Below, in pieces: positions 1 through 6,460 of a DNA stretch of 7,025 nt; positions within the stretch are counted from its first letter, which is position 1; every line of letters begins with the position of its first letter. Source of the stretch: an uncultured Lachnospiraceae bacterium (GTDB taxonomy: Bacteria; Bacillota; Clostridia; Lachnospirales; Lachnospiraceae); NCBI GenBank assembly GCA_958422845.1, contig CATZPU010000057.1:1-7025 (forward strand). Direction: 5' to 3'. A program made the position numbers and the translations under genes. The notes below the pieces were generated by a model. It was given only the letters and a program-made list of their open reading frames with translations. It was not told where the DNA came from and ran no database searches.

Positions 1-1603
1 TCCGCGCGATCGCGATCTTCTGCGCTTCTCCACCTGAGATCTCCACACCGTTTTCATCTAAATCTTTATACAGATACGTATGAAGTCCCTCCTTCATCGC
101 ATCTGTCCGCTCCCCAAACCCTGCCTTGTTCAGACATTCCGTGACGCGCTCTTTTTCATACGCCATTGCTCCGGCAACATTTTCTCCGAGCGGGCGCGCC
201 AGAAGATGAAAATCCTGAAATACGACGGAAAACAGGTCGATATAATCCTGATACCGGTACTTGCGGATGTCTATCCCATTTAAGAGTATCTGCCCCTGCG
301 TCGGATCGTACAGACGGCACAACAGCTTGATGAACGTCGTTTTTCCGCTTCCGTTTACTCCTACGACCGCGAGGCGGCTTCCTACGCGAAATTTCATATT
401 TACGTGGCGAAGCGCCCACTGCCGCGTCCCCGGATAGCGGAAAGATACGTCGCGAAATTCCACCTCATACCGGCGGTCCGCGCGCTTTTCTGTCGTCAGG
501 CTGCCCTGATACATCTGATTCGGAATATCGAGAAACTCAAAATAATCCCTCAAAAATTCACCATTTGTACGCATACGGGCAAACTCCCGCAGGAATGCGG
601 ATAATCCGGTAAACAGCGCCGTGATCGCCCCCACATACTGCGTCACCATACCGACGCCAAATGCGCCGCCCCACGCTTTTAAGCAGACGAACAGATACGC
701 CGCGCCGGTAAGAAGCGCTGCAATCCCGTAAGAGGCTGCCCGCCAGATCCCTTCTGCGCCTCTTGCATACTTTGCCAAAGAAGACTGCGGAGTAAATCCT
801 GTCTCATTACTCATAAGATGCGCCGTACTGACATTTTCCTGCTGTCTGTATATACGCAGATCGACCGCTCTTGCCCTGTCCTGACACATAAACCCGAAAA
901 AGCTGAACAGGCGGTTTCCCATTCGGATCTCGGCGGCGCATTTCGTTTTGTACTGATCCGCCCTGCTGCTGCAAAACGGAACCGCCGCCGCAAAGATAAG
1001 CATCAGCGCCGCCATAAAGACCGCTGCCAGCGGATGATTCAAAAATTCCATTTTGCTTCCCACAGGCACTTTTAAAGTAAACAGACTGACCGAAAGCGCC
1101 AGACCTCCGATGATCTGCGAAACAGATGTTATGACGCCCTCAAAAATATACTGCACGGCATATCTGCCGCCCCAGCCTGCCCAGTTTTCGTTCTGTCGTA
1201 TCTGATAATACAGATCATACACGTACTGCCTGTCAATATCTGCATAATCGAGCGCGATCATTTTTTCCATAAATATGCATTCAGACATCTGCTCGTTTCT
1301 CGACGCTTCATACTCGGACCAGCGCAGAAGGATCCCTTCCGCAAGCATCAGCGCCGCTCCTGATACAAGCAGCAGGAACACCCACCAAAACAGCCTCTCA
1401 GAATCGCGCGCGCCGGAGAGTTCGTCGATCAGCCGTGCCGAGAGCCAGATCGCCGCGTATGGACGCAGCGCCTTCACCGCATAAGCGGCTGCCTTCGATA
1501 AGAACAAAGCGGGCGACAGCTTCCAGAGTATCTTCCACGCACGCAGAGTAAAACGCCATCCCTGCCTGTACGACAGTTTTTCCTTTTTTCCGTTATTCTC
1601 CAT
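1..1603 (-). CDS. ABC exporter half-transporter (permease + ATPase), second subunit, 3' end cut by window edge
   Basis: I translated this frame by hand from the ATG at 1603 and it stays open for 534 codons to the window edge. The N-terminal half is a membrane domain with hydrophobic stretches near residues 31-55, 71-92, 150-176, 190-211, 286-310 and 314-340, fitting the six-helix type I exporter fold. The ATPase half shows an A-loop FRYP (Y390), Walker A GVNGSGKT (415-422, K421), Q-loop FQDF (Q463) and signature ISGGEAQ (522-528). Walker B, D-loop and H-loop lie beyond the edge, so about 60-70 residues are missing and it cannot be said whether this ATP site is catalytic. The start overlaps the preceding gene's stop by 11 bp and has AGGAGG (1613-1618) 9 nt upstream; an earlier ATG is followed at once by TGA. 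The overlap implies translational coupling and equal synthesis, as expected for a heterodimeric exporter. Substrate unknown: a drug, lipid or peptide are all possible. Confidence 0.93.
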   Translation of the reverse strand, partial: MENNGKKEKLSYRQGWRFTLRAWKILWKLSPALFLSKAAAYAVKALRPYAAIWLSARLIDELSGARDSERLFWWVFLLLVSGAALMLAEGILLRWSEYEASRNEQMSECIFMEKMIALDYADIDRQYVYDLYYQIRQNENWAGWGGRYAVQYIFEGVITSVSQIIGGLALSVSLFTLKVPVGSKMEFLNHPLAAVFMAALMLIFAAAVPFCSSRADQYKTKCAAEIRMGNRLFSFFGFMCQDRARAVDLRIYRQQENVSTAHLMSNETGFTPQSSLAKYARGAEGIWRAASYGIAALLTGAAYLFVCLKAWGGAFGVGMVTQYVGAITALFTGLSAFLREFARMRTNGEFLRDYFEFLDIPNQMYQGSLTTEKRADRRYEVEFRDVSFRYPGTRQWALRHVNMKFRVGSRLAVVGVNGSGKTTFIKLLCRLYDPTQGQILLNGIDIRKYRYQDYIDLFSVVFQDFHLLARPLGENVAGAMAYEKERVTECLNKAGFGERTDAMKEGLHTYLYKDLDENGVEISGGEAQKIAIAR

Positions 1604-3416
1604 CACATTCTCCCTCCTGCGCATAATACCGGCTCTGGATCTCAAAAAGCCTTGCGTATTCTCCGCCCTTTGCAAGCAGCGATTCGTGCGTCCCTTCTTC
1701 TTCGATCTTTCCGTCCGCAAGCAGTATGATACGGTCGCAAAAACGGGTAGAGGCAAATCTGTGGGAAATGAACACCGATGTCCGTCCGCTCGTCATACTG
1801 CTGTATTTCATATAAATATCGTTCTCTGCGATCGGATCGAGCGCAGCCGTCGGCTCGTCCAACACAAGAATCGGCCCGTCCTTATACAAAGCTCTTGCAA
1901 GCATCAGCCTCTGTATCTGACCGCCGGAGAGCTCCACGCCGTCCTCATACACTTCCCGTCCGATCTTTGTCTGTATCCCATGAGGAAGAGACGCTATTTT
2001 CTCCGTAAGCCCCGCCTGCGCAAGACATTCCCGCACCTTGTTTTCGTCGATCTCATTTGCGTGCTGCGCGACATTTTCCGCAACGCTTCCTTCCAGAACG
2101 GAAAAATCCTGAAATACTGCTGAAAACAGCGCATAATAATCGCGGCGGTCATACTTTCGGATATCTTCTCCGTTCAGAAGAACTCTTCCCTGCGTCGGAT
2201 CGAGGAAACCGCACAGAAGCTTTACAAGCGTAGTCTTTCCTGCGCCGTTGCATCCGACGATCGCCAGTCTTTCCCCTGCTGTTACCGTCAGGTCGAGATC
2301 GTGGATCGTATCGCATTTGGCATCGGGATACCGGAAGCTTACGTGCTCCAGACGCACCTCATACCGGCCGTCCGGCTCCCCCTCGATCTTTTCCCCTTCC
2401 TCAAATAAAAACGGCTCCGGCCACTCCAGAAATTCTCTGACTGTGGAAAGCTCCAGACTTTGTCTGTGCAGCTTAAGAAACTGTTCAAGAATGCCCGTCA
2501 CCCACTGCGTAAATCCGCTGATCGCGCCGAAATAAAGCAAAAACTGCGAGGCGCTCATGCCGTTTTTCAATACAAAATACAAAAGATACGCGTACGCGAT
2601 CCCGTTTCGCAAAAACGCAAGCAAAAGATCGACGACATTGATCCAGATATATACGCCCTCCCGTCTTTTCAAAAACGCTTCATAAAGCCGCATCGTACTG
2701 TCCCATACCTCGTCGATCCAGCTCTTCAGTCCAAAAATACGGATATCTTTCGCATACTTTCTTTCCGTCGCAACCTTTCGGAGATACGAAAAGTCTTTCT
2801 GATATTTTTCTTCCTCTTCCCGATGGCGGTATCCCCATTCCCCGATCCTTTTATTGACAAAATATCCTGCCGCAGCCAGAGCTGCCATGATACACACAAG
2901 CAGGGGACTCAGTCCTGAGAGAAGAAGCAAATAGACCAGAAACCCGATCACGTTTGTCAGGATCTCCGTCCACGTCGTCCAGATATCTTCTGTTGCTTTG
3001 CGGTTGCTGCTGCATGCGGCAAACGCTTTTTCTTCTGATCGTATAAATCCTGTATCGAGCAGATTCGGATACGATGTGCCTGCTACCTTATCGCCGAGCA
3101 GCCGGATAATGGACATCCGTACACTTACCCTTCCGAACAACGTATTTGTGTCTATGTATCCCCTAAGCCCCATCAGCGCCAGAAGAATCGTCCCGAACAC
3201 AGCGATCGTCCTGACAAGCTCGCAAAGCGGCGCAGCAGTCTCCACCCTTTTCAAAATCGCCGGAGCGATCAGAAGCTCCGTCACAGTCGTCCCTGCCGTT
3301 GCAAACGCCAACGGAATACAAAGGAAAATCACGCTTTTGTACGTACACCATGCGCGTCCGATCATAAATCCTGTATTCTGCCACATATTATATTTTGGTT
3401 TTTTTTCGGATTTCAT
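1593..3416 (-). CDS. ABC exporter half-transporter (permease + ATPase), first subunit
   Basis: Complete 607-residue protein of the usual length for a half-size ABC exporter. Hydrophobic segments lie near residues 27-52, 64-86, 150-170, 171-188, 255-283 and 288-312. The nucleotide-binding domain has A-loop FRYP (Y363), Walker A GCNGAGKT (388-395, K394), Q-loop VFQDF (Q436), signature LSGGQ (496-500), Walker B ILVLDE (D520, E521), D-loop AALD and switch histidine H552 (SHRF). All catalytic residues are present, so this half should hydrolyse ATP. AGGAGG at 3424-3429, 7 nt before the ATG, supports the start. It is the first gene of a two-gene operon and overlaps the next half-transporter by 11 bp, so the two probably form one heterodimer in the cytoplasmic membrane. 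The two-component system immediately upstream suggests regulated expression, by analogy with LytTR- and Bce-type systems that control exporters. No peptidase C39 domain is visible, so it is not a classical double-glycine bacteriocin exporter. Confidence 0.96.
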   Translation of the reverse strand: MKSEKKPKYNMWQNTGFMIGRAWCTYKSVIFLCIPLAFATAGTTVTELLIAPAILKRVETAAPLCELVRTIAVFGTILLALMGLRGYIDTNTLFGRVSVRMSIIRLLGDKVAGTSYPNLLDTGFIRSEEKAFAACSSNRKATEDIWTTWTEILTNVIGFLVYLLLLSGLSPLLVCIMAALAAAGYFVNKRIGEWGYRHREEEEKYQKDFSYLRKVATERKYAKDIRIFGLKSWIDEVWDSTMRLYEAFLKRREGVYIWINVVDLLLAFLRNGIAYAYLLYFVLKNGMSASQFLLYFGAISGFTQWVTGILEQFLKLHRQSLELSTVREFLEWPEPFLFEEGEKIEGEPDGRYEVRLEHVSFRYPDAKCDTIHDLDLTVTAGERLAIVGCNGAGKTTLVKLLCGFLDPTQGRVLLNGEDIRKYDRRDYYALFSAVFQDFSVLEGSVAENVAQHANEIDENKVRECLAQAGLTEKIASLPHGIQTKIGREVYEDGVELSGGQIQRLMLARALYKDGPILVLDEPTAALDPIAENDIYMKYSSMTSGRTSVFISHRFASTRFCDRIILLADGKIEEEGTHESLLAKGGEYARLFEIQSRYYAQEGECDGE

Positions 3417-3439
3417 GTCCTTTCCTCCTGCAAATGATT

Positions 3440-3468
3440 ACTATATTCCCCTTTCGCTTTGCTCCGGC
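3440..3468 (-). promoter_or_regulatory. Putative promoter of the ABC exporter operon
   Basis: On the minus strand a -10-like TATAGT (3440-3445) lies 17 nt after a hexamer GCCGGA (3463-3468) that does not resemble the -35 consensus TTGACA. Transcription would start near 3433 and leave a very short leader carrying the AGGAGG of the first exporter gene. A good -10 with a poor -35 is typical of promoters that need an activator, which fits the direct repeat found just upstream. A TTGATG at 3470-3475 exists but is too far from the -10. Predicted by eye only. Confidence 0.45.
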
Positions 3469-3492
3469 TCATCAAGGGTTCTGGTATATCTT

Positions 3493-3519
3493 CTCACCAG
3501 GCTCGAAAATACCTCACCA
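3493..3519 (-). promoter_or_regulatory. Direct repeat TGGTGAG x2, candidate LytTR operator
   Basis: Two perfect copies of TGGTGAG read on the minus strand (3513-3519 and 3493-3499), with a period of exactly 20 bp, about two helical turns, each preceded by a C two bases upstream. The pair is centred about 73 bp before the predicted start of exporter transcription. LytTR-domain regulators such as AgrA bind pairs of roughly 9-bp direct repeats on one face of the helix at similar distances upstream of a weak promoter. The spacing is near, but not identical to, the usual 21-22 bp period. I infer that the neighbouring response regulator binds here. Confidence 0.4.
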
Positions 3520-3538
3520 AGTGTTCCTATGATACCAC

Positions 3539-3568
3539 AAAAATATATCCCCGAAATAATTCGGGGAT
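3539..3568 (-). terminator. Rho-independent terminator of the regulator-kinase operon
   Basis: A perfect 9-bp stem ATCCCCGAA / TTCGGGGAT with a 4-nt loop (3547-3568) is followed on the minus strand by ATATTTTTG. It begins 28 nt after the kinase stop codon. It separates transcription of the two-component system from the exporter operon, which therefore needs its own promoter. On the plus strand a T-run also occurs, but 10 or more nt after the stem, so use in that direction is less likely. Confidence 0.85.
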
Positions 3569-3596
3569 GAACTGTCTCTTTTTTGTGACGAACTGC

Positions 3597-4259
3597 TTAT
3601 ACCTGCGGGATCAGAATCTCTGTCGTAAAAGCTCCGTCCTCACTGTTGCGGCTTAAGTAGCCGTCCAGTCTCTCGATGATATTGTCGATACGCACGAGTC
3701 CGAAACCGTGCCCTTCTCCCTTTGTTGTCTGAAACAGACCGCCTATCTTCTCGCGCTTTTTCTGCGCCGTAAAATTCGTAAAAGAGATATAAAGCTGCGT
3801 TCCTTTCATGTCCATATAGACGCGGATCATACGCTCTGACGGAGAAAGGGCAAGGCTTGCCTCGATCGCATTGTCAAAAAGATTTCCGACGATCACGCAC
3901 AGATCAAGCTCCGACATGCGAAGCTTCACCGGAATGTGCGCATCCACCTGAACCGGAATATCCTTCGCTTTTGCAAGTGAGATCTTACTGTTTAGGATCG
4001 CGTCAGCCATCGCATTGCCCGTCTTTACTACGGTATCGACCGTATTCAGATCCTCGTCCAGCTCATCGAGGTACGCACGCAGTCCTTCTATAGCGCCATT
4101 TGCAGCAAGCGCTTTCATCATCTGGATATGATTGCGGTAATCATGCCGCCACCCGCGTATCTGGCGGTACATATTTTCGACTTCCTGATAATGTGTCTCG
4201 ATCAGCTCCCGCTGGTAAGCGGCAAGCTGACGGTCGATCTTCTTCGCTAAAAAACCCAT
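3597..4259 (-). CDS. Soluble GHKL (HPK10/AgrC-like) sensor histidine kinase without membrane domain
   Basis: A 220-residue protein with a phosphoacceptor box RHDYRNH (H39), an N-box GNLFDNAIEA (N126, N130) and a glycine-rich ATP lid GEGHGFGL (181-188), as in the HATPase_c_5 / HPK10 group that includes AgrC. It should autophosphorylate on H39 and pass phosphate to D60 of the response regulator encoded just upstream. I set the start at the ATG at 4259, 2 bp after the regulator stop, because GGAG lies 5 nt upstream. A longer reading from 4373 only adds a basic stretch overlapping the regulator gene. Members of this family normally carry five to seven N-terminal membrane helices; here only 38 residues (a likely helical or coiled segment) precede H39 and none is hydrophobic enough to span a membrane. 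It is therefore probably cytosolic or recruited to a membrane partner, perhaps the exporter. It is the last gene of its operon, followed by a strong terminator. Confidence 0.93.
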   Translation of the reverse strand: MGFLAKKIDRQLAAYQRELIETHYQEVENMYRQIRGWRHDYRNHIQMMKALAANGAIEGLRAYLDELDEDLNTVDTVVKTGNAMADAILNSKISLAKAKDIPVQVDAHIPVKLRMSELDLCVIVGNLFDNAIEASLALSPSERMIRVYMDMKGTQLYISFTNFTAQKKREKIGGLFQTTKGEGHGFGLVRIDNIIERLDGYLSRNSEDGAFTTEILIPQV

Positions 4260-4261
4260 TT

Positions 4262-4960
4262 TTACTCCATTTCGATGATCGCCCTGTTGACCTTTTCGTA
4301 TGCGCCTCTCGGAAGCGCGATCACAGAGCCGTCGCTTAAATAAATATCGCCTTTTGTCACGCGGCTGATGCAATGTAGGTTCACGATAGCAGACCGTCCG
4401 ATGCGGAAAAACCGCTCGTCCAGTTCCTTTTCGATCTCTCCCAGCGTCCTGCGCACCGTATAATCATCCTTTGCATGGATCGTGACGTAATTTCCCTGCA
4501 CATCCGCGTATCGGATCTGACAGATGGGAAGGCGCACCATCTCGCCGCCAAGCTCCAGATTCATCATACGCTCATTGCGGCGCAGCTTCTGCGCGGCTTT
4601 GTCAAGAACAGAATACAGCTTTTCTTCCTTTACCGGCTTCATCAGGTAATGGAGCGCATCGACCTCATACCCGTCCGCAATATATTCCGAATAACCGGTG
4701 ATAAAGATGATCTGTACTTCCTCATTCTCGCGCCGCAGCTTTCTCGCCATCGTCACACCGTCCATTGCTCCCATCTCAATATCGAGAAGCAGGATATGAA
4801 AATCCTTTTCCTGCGCATAGTGGAACAGAAAGCTCTCCGCAGAACAAAACTCCTGTATCTGTACACAATGCCCCGCATCGCCTGCCCATCTTTTTACAAA
4901 GGAGAAAATGTATGCTCTGTCTTTTTCTGAATCATCACAGACGGCAATCTTGTATCTCAT
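4262..4960 (-). CDS. LytTR-family response regulator transcription factor
   Basis: A 232-residue protein with an N-terminal receiver domain (about 1-120) and a C-terminal LytTR DNA-binding domain (about 135-230). The receiver shows the acidic pair D9/D10, phosphoacceptor D60 in ILLLDIEM, switch T88 in FITGY and K108 in LMKP. The LytTR part has the typical RFFRIGRSAIVNL block near 183-195. I chose the ATG at 4960 because the receiver fold begins there and AAAGGA lies 9 nt upstream; the same frame is open back to 5110, but those 50 residues match no receiver extension. It is phosphorylated by the kinase encoded 2 bp downstream and most likely regulates the exporter operon, where a spaced direct repeat fits a LytTR site. 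I saw no copy of that repeat in front of its own gene, so autoregulation is not supported. Family resemblance is to AgrA/ComE/VirR-type regulators. Confidence 0.96.
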   Translation of the reverse strand: MRYKIAVCDDSEKDRAYIFSFVKRWAGDAGHCVQIQEFCSAESFLFHYAQEKDFHILLLDIEMGAMDGVTMARKLRRENEEVQIIFITGYSEYIADGYEVDALHYLMKPVKEEKLYSVLDKAAQKLRRNERMMNLELGGEMVRLPICQIRYADVQGNYVTIHAKDDYTVRRTLGEIEKELDERFFRIGRSAIVNLHCISRVTKGDIYLSDGSVIALPRGAYEKVNRAIIEME

Positions 4961-5040
4961 ATGAATCAATCCTTTCTGCGAGTTTTTTGCCACAGCGCAG
5001 GTTTCTGTCTGATGCAGGCAGATTGCGTGGAAACAATCCC

Positions 5041-5068
5041 AGTATACCAAAAATCGGAACATTTGCAA
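5041..5068 (-). promoter_or_regulatory. Putative sigma-A-type promoter of the regulator-kinase operon
   Basis: On the minus strand TTGCAA (5063-5068) and TATACT (5041-5046) are separated by 16 nt, a good match to the housekeeping consensus. Transcription would begin near 5034 and give a leader of about 74 nt before the regulator ATG. The leader holds a 5-bp pairing CTGCG/CGCAG (4976-4980 with 4996-5000) directly beside the ribosome site, too short to claim a regulatory role. It is the best promoter-like match I found in this gap. Confidence 0.6.
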
Positions 5069-5123
5069 CACTTTACCGCGGCAAAACAGCCCGAAACACT
5101 GCAAAAGCAAAGCAGCAAAAGAG

Positions 5124-5148
5124 CGGGTGCATTAAAAAACGGGCGCAT
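5124..5148. repeat. Short imperfect direct repeat CGGG(T/C)GCAT x2
   Basis: Two 9-bp copies, CGGGTGCAT (5124-5132) and CGGGCGCAT (5140-5148), differ at one base and are separated by an AT-rich 7-bp spacer, giving a 16-bp period. They lie about 55 bp upstream of the -35 of the regulator promoter. They could be a protein-binding site, but the period is not that expected of LytTR repeats and chance is not excluded. Confidence 0.3.
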
Positions 5149-5156
5149 CAAAATAA

Positions 5157-5196
5157 GCTCCCCTGCACAAGATTATTTTTTCCCATGCAAAGGAGC
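5157..5196 (-). terminator. Weak terminator-like hairpin downstream of the reductase gene
   Basis: GCTCC (5157-5161) pairs with GGAGC (5192-5196), with an inner TGCA/TGCA pairing (5164-5167 with 5186-5189) around an AT-rich loop. On the minus strand TTATTTTG follows. It is the only candidate I see to end transcription of the redox genes before the regulator promoter, apart from the larger palindrome nearer the stop codon. The stem is short and interrupted, so termination efficiency is doubtful. Confidence 0.3.
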
Positions 5197-5257
5197 CCTT
5201 ATCTATTTTTTCATACTGGAGGTATTCCCAAGCCGCGCGCCTGCTTCACCGCCGGAT

Positions 5258-5422
5258 CTAGTACAACGAATATAAATTAACCGCCACATTCACTCGCCTG
5301 ATTGTTCGATTACATCGTTGTCGTCAATCGTCGTAGCCACCGCTACGACTCATTCCTCCGCCTTGTACTCGAAACAATCATTCTTCGTGAATATAGCAGA
5401 AACTTATTATTCGTTGTACTAG
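5258..5422. mobile_element. 165-bp palindromic MITE-like element inserted at the reductase stop codon
   Basis: The ends are perfect 15-bp inverted repeats, CTAGTACAACGAATA (5258-5272) and its complement (5408-5422). The arms keep pairing inward in blocks: ATTCAC/GTGAAT, TGATTGTT/AACAATCA, further CGA and TACA matches, and an apical 8-bp stem GTCGTAGC/GCTACGAC (5330-5337 with 5342-5349) around a CACC loop. Almost the whole element can therefore fold into one long interrupted hairpin. It holds no credible gene. The TA at 5259-5260 and at 5420-5421 could be a 2-bp target duplication, as made by IS630/Tc1-type transposases, or simply part of the symmetrical end. Removing the element with one TA copy would still leave TAG as the stop of the reductase gene. 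I infer a non-autonomous element moved in trans. Alternatives are a structured RNA gene or an unusual large bidirectional terminator. Confidence 0.6.
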
Positions 5423-6369
5423 CAGCTTGCTCCGCCTGTCAGATGCAGCTTCGCAGCAAGGATCTCTTCTTTTCTTCCCATGATCTCGTCAGAGAGAAGC
5501 TGACGCTCTACTTCCTCAAAGCCGATTCTTGCGATCGTATCTGCAAAACGCTCGCCCGTATGTCCCTGCTCGCGGAACAGCAAAATTGCTTTTTCTACTA
5601 CATCAAGCACCTCGTCCTCAGAAGTAAAGATTTTCGAGAGTGCGTGTCCCTGAGCGATCTTTTTGCCCCATCTGCCGCCGATATATACTTTGTATCCCGG
5701 CGTACCTTCTTCAATCGCATCAAACGGGCAGTTTCCTACGCAGCGTCCGCAGTTGTTGCAAAGCTCCTGATCGATCTCCAGAACGCCGTCCTCTACCTTG
5801 GCAGCTTTCATCGGACATACCTGCTCGATCTTACACTTCTTGCAGCCGTTGCACATATCCTCGTCATAATTCGGTACAAGCTGTCCAACGATACCGAGGT
5901 CGTTCAGATCAGGCTTTACACAGTTGTTCGGACATCCGCCTGTTGCGATCTTGAATTTGTGCGGAAGCTTTACTGTGCGGTATCCGAGGTAAAATCTCTC
6001 GTGGATCTTCTCGGACAGTGCAAAGGTGTCGTACAGTCCGTACTGGCATGTCGTACCCTTACAGGAAACCACCGGACGTACAAGCGAACCCGTTCCTCCT
6101 GTTTCAAGTCCTGCCTTCGCAATATACTCGCGGAACGGCTCGATGCTGTCAAATGGAATTCCTCTTACCTCTACAGTCAGACGCGTCGTAAACTCCACAT
6201 CGCCATTTCCGAATTTATCGGCTGCCTCTGCGATCACCTTTGTCTGCTCTGCCGTGATCTTGCCGTTTACCGTAATGATACGTCCGTTAAAAAGATCCGT
6301 TCCTTTGTTATTTAAAAAACCTAATGCCTTGACTCTTTTTATCTCATCAGCGCTGATCGTACATGCCAT
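5419..6369 (-). CDS. Siroheme/4Fe-4S nitrite/sulfite reductase-like protein with two ferredoxin clusters (AsrC/COG2221-like)
   Basis: A 316-residue protein. Residues about 20-95 resemble the ferredoxin-like half domain of nitrite/sulfite reductases (LTVEVRGIP). Next comes the siroheme-coupled 4Fe-4S site with C103 and C108, then C146 and C150 in GGCPNNC. A ferredoxin module follows: C173, C176, C179 and C185 (CX2CX2CX5CP), then C204, C207, C210 and C214 (CX2CX2CX3CP). The C-terminal 90 residues complete the reductase fold. Length and layout match anaerobic sulfite reductase subunit C and related dissimilatory-type small reductases. It would carry electrons from ferredoxin-type clusters to siroheme and reduce sulfite or a similar substrate in the cytoplasm. 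The first Cys pair reads C-X4-C where many relatives have C-X5-C. No AsrA or AsrB partner is visible, so I give no symbol. AGGAG 9 nt upstream supports the ATG at 6369. The TAG stop lies inside the arm of the palindromic element. Confidence 0.85.
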   Translation of the reverse strand: MACTISADEIKRVKALGFLNNKGTDLFNGRIITVNGKITAEQTKVIAEAADKFGNGDVEFTTRLTVEVRGIPFDSIEPFREYIAKAGLETGGTGSLVRPVVSCKGTTCQYGLYDTFALSEKIHERFYLGYRTVKLPHKFKIATGGCPNNCVKPDLNDLGIVGQLVPNYDEDMCNGCKKCKIEQVCPMKAAKVEDGVLEIDQELCNNCGRCVGNCPFDAIEEGTPGYKVYIGGRWGKKIAQGHALSKIFTSEDEVLDVVEKAILLFREQGHTGERFADTIARIGFEEVERQLLSDEIMGRKEEILAAKLHLTGGASC

Positions 6370-6460
6370 ACTCCATCTCTCCTTTTCTTATCCGGTCGTT
6401 TTTTTGTTCTTTGTATATCTGTATATTCCGATTATGCTTCCTGCATTTTGTGCGCCCCGC

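Noticed and set aside
2460..2918. 152-codon plus-strand frame opposite the first exporter gene, and similar plus-strand frames at 1686-2123 and 2998-3570
   Set aside because: All are antisense shadows of the 607-residue ABC protein, with no domains and no ribosome sites worth noting.
3412..3471. 19-codon minus-strand ORF whose TGA overlaps the exporter ATG (ATGA)
   Set aside because: There is no ribosome site before its ATG, and the predicted -10 lies inside it, so the exporter transcript would not contain its start.
3597..4373. Longer 258-residue reading of the histidine kinase
   Set aside because: The extra 38 residues lie within the regulator gene in another frame and are basic and domain-free. 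The ATG at 4259 has a ribosome site.
4262..5110. Longer 282-residue reading of the response regulator
   Set aside because: The extra 50 residues do not fit a receiver domain and would cross the predicted promoter. The ATG at 4960 has its own ribosome site and starts exactly at the receiver fold.
4961..5280. Plus-strand open frames across the gap before the regulator
   Set aside because: Several overlapping frames are open here because stops happen to be scarce. None shows a domain or a convincing ribosome site, and promoter and palindrome signals occupy the same bases.
5258..5422. CRISPR array or tRNA-like structure in the palindromic region
   Set aside because: There are no regularly spaced direct repeats and no cloverleaf features. 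The symmetry is inverted and spans the whole element.
5302..6315. 337-codon plus-strand open frame antisense to the reductase gene
   Set aside because: It is a complementary-strand shadow of a clearly real siroheme/4Fe-4S gene. The translation is rich in Leu, Ser, Arg and Cys with no recognisable domain, and it begins inside the palindromic element.
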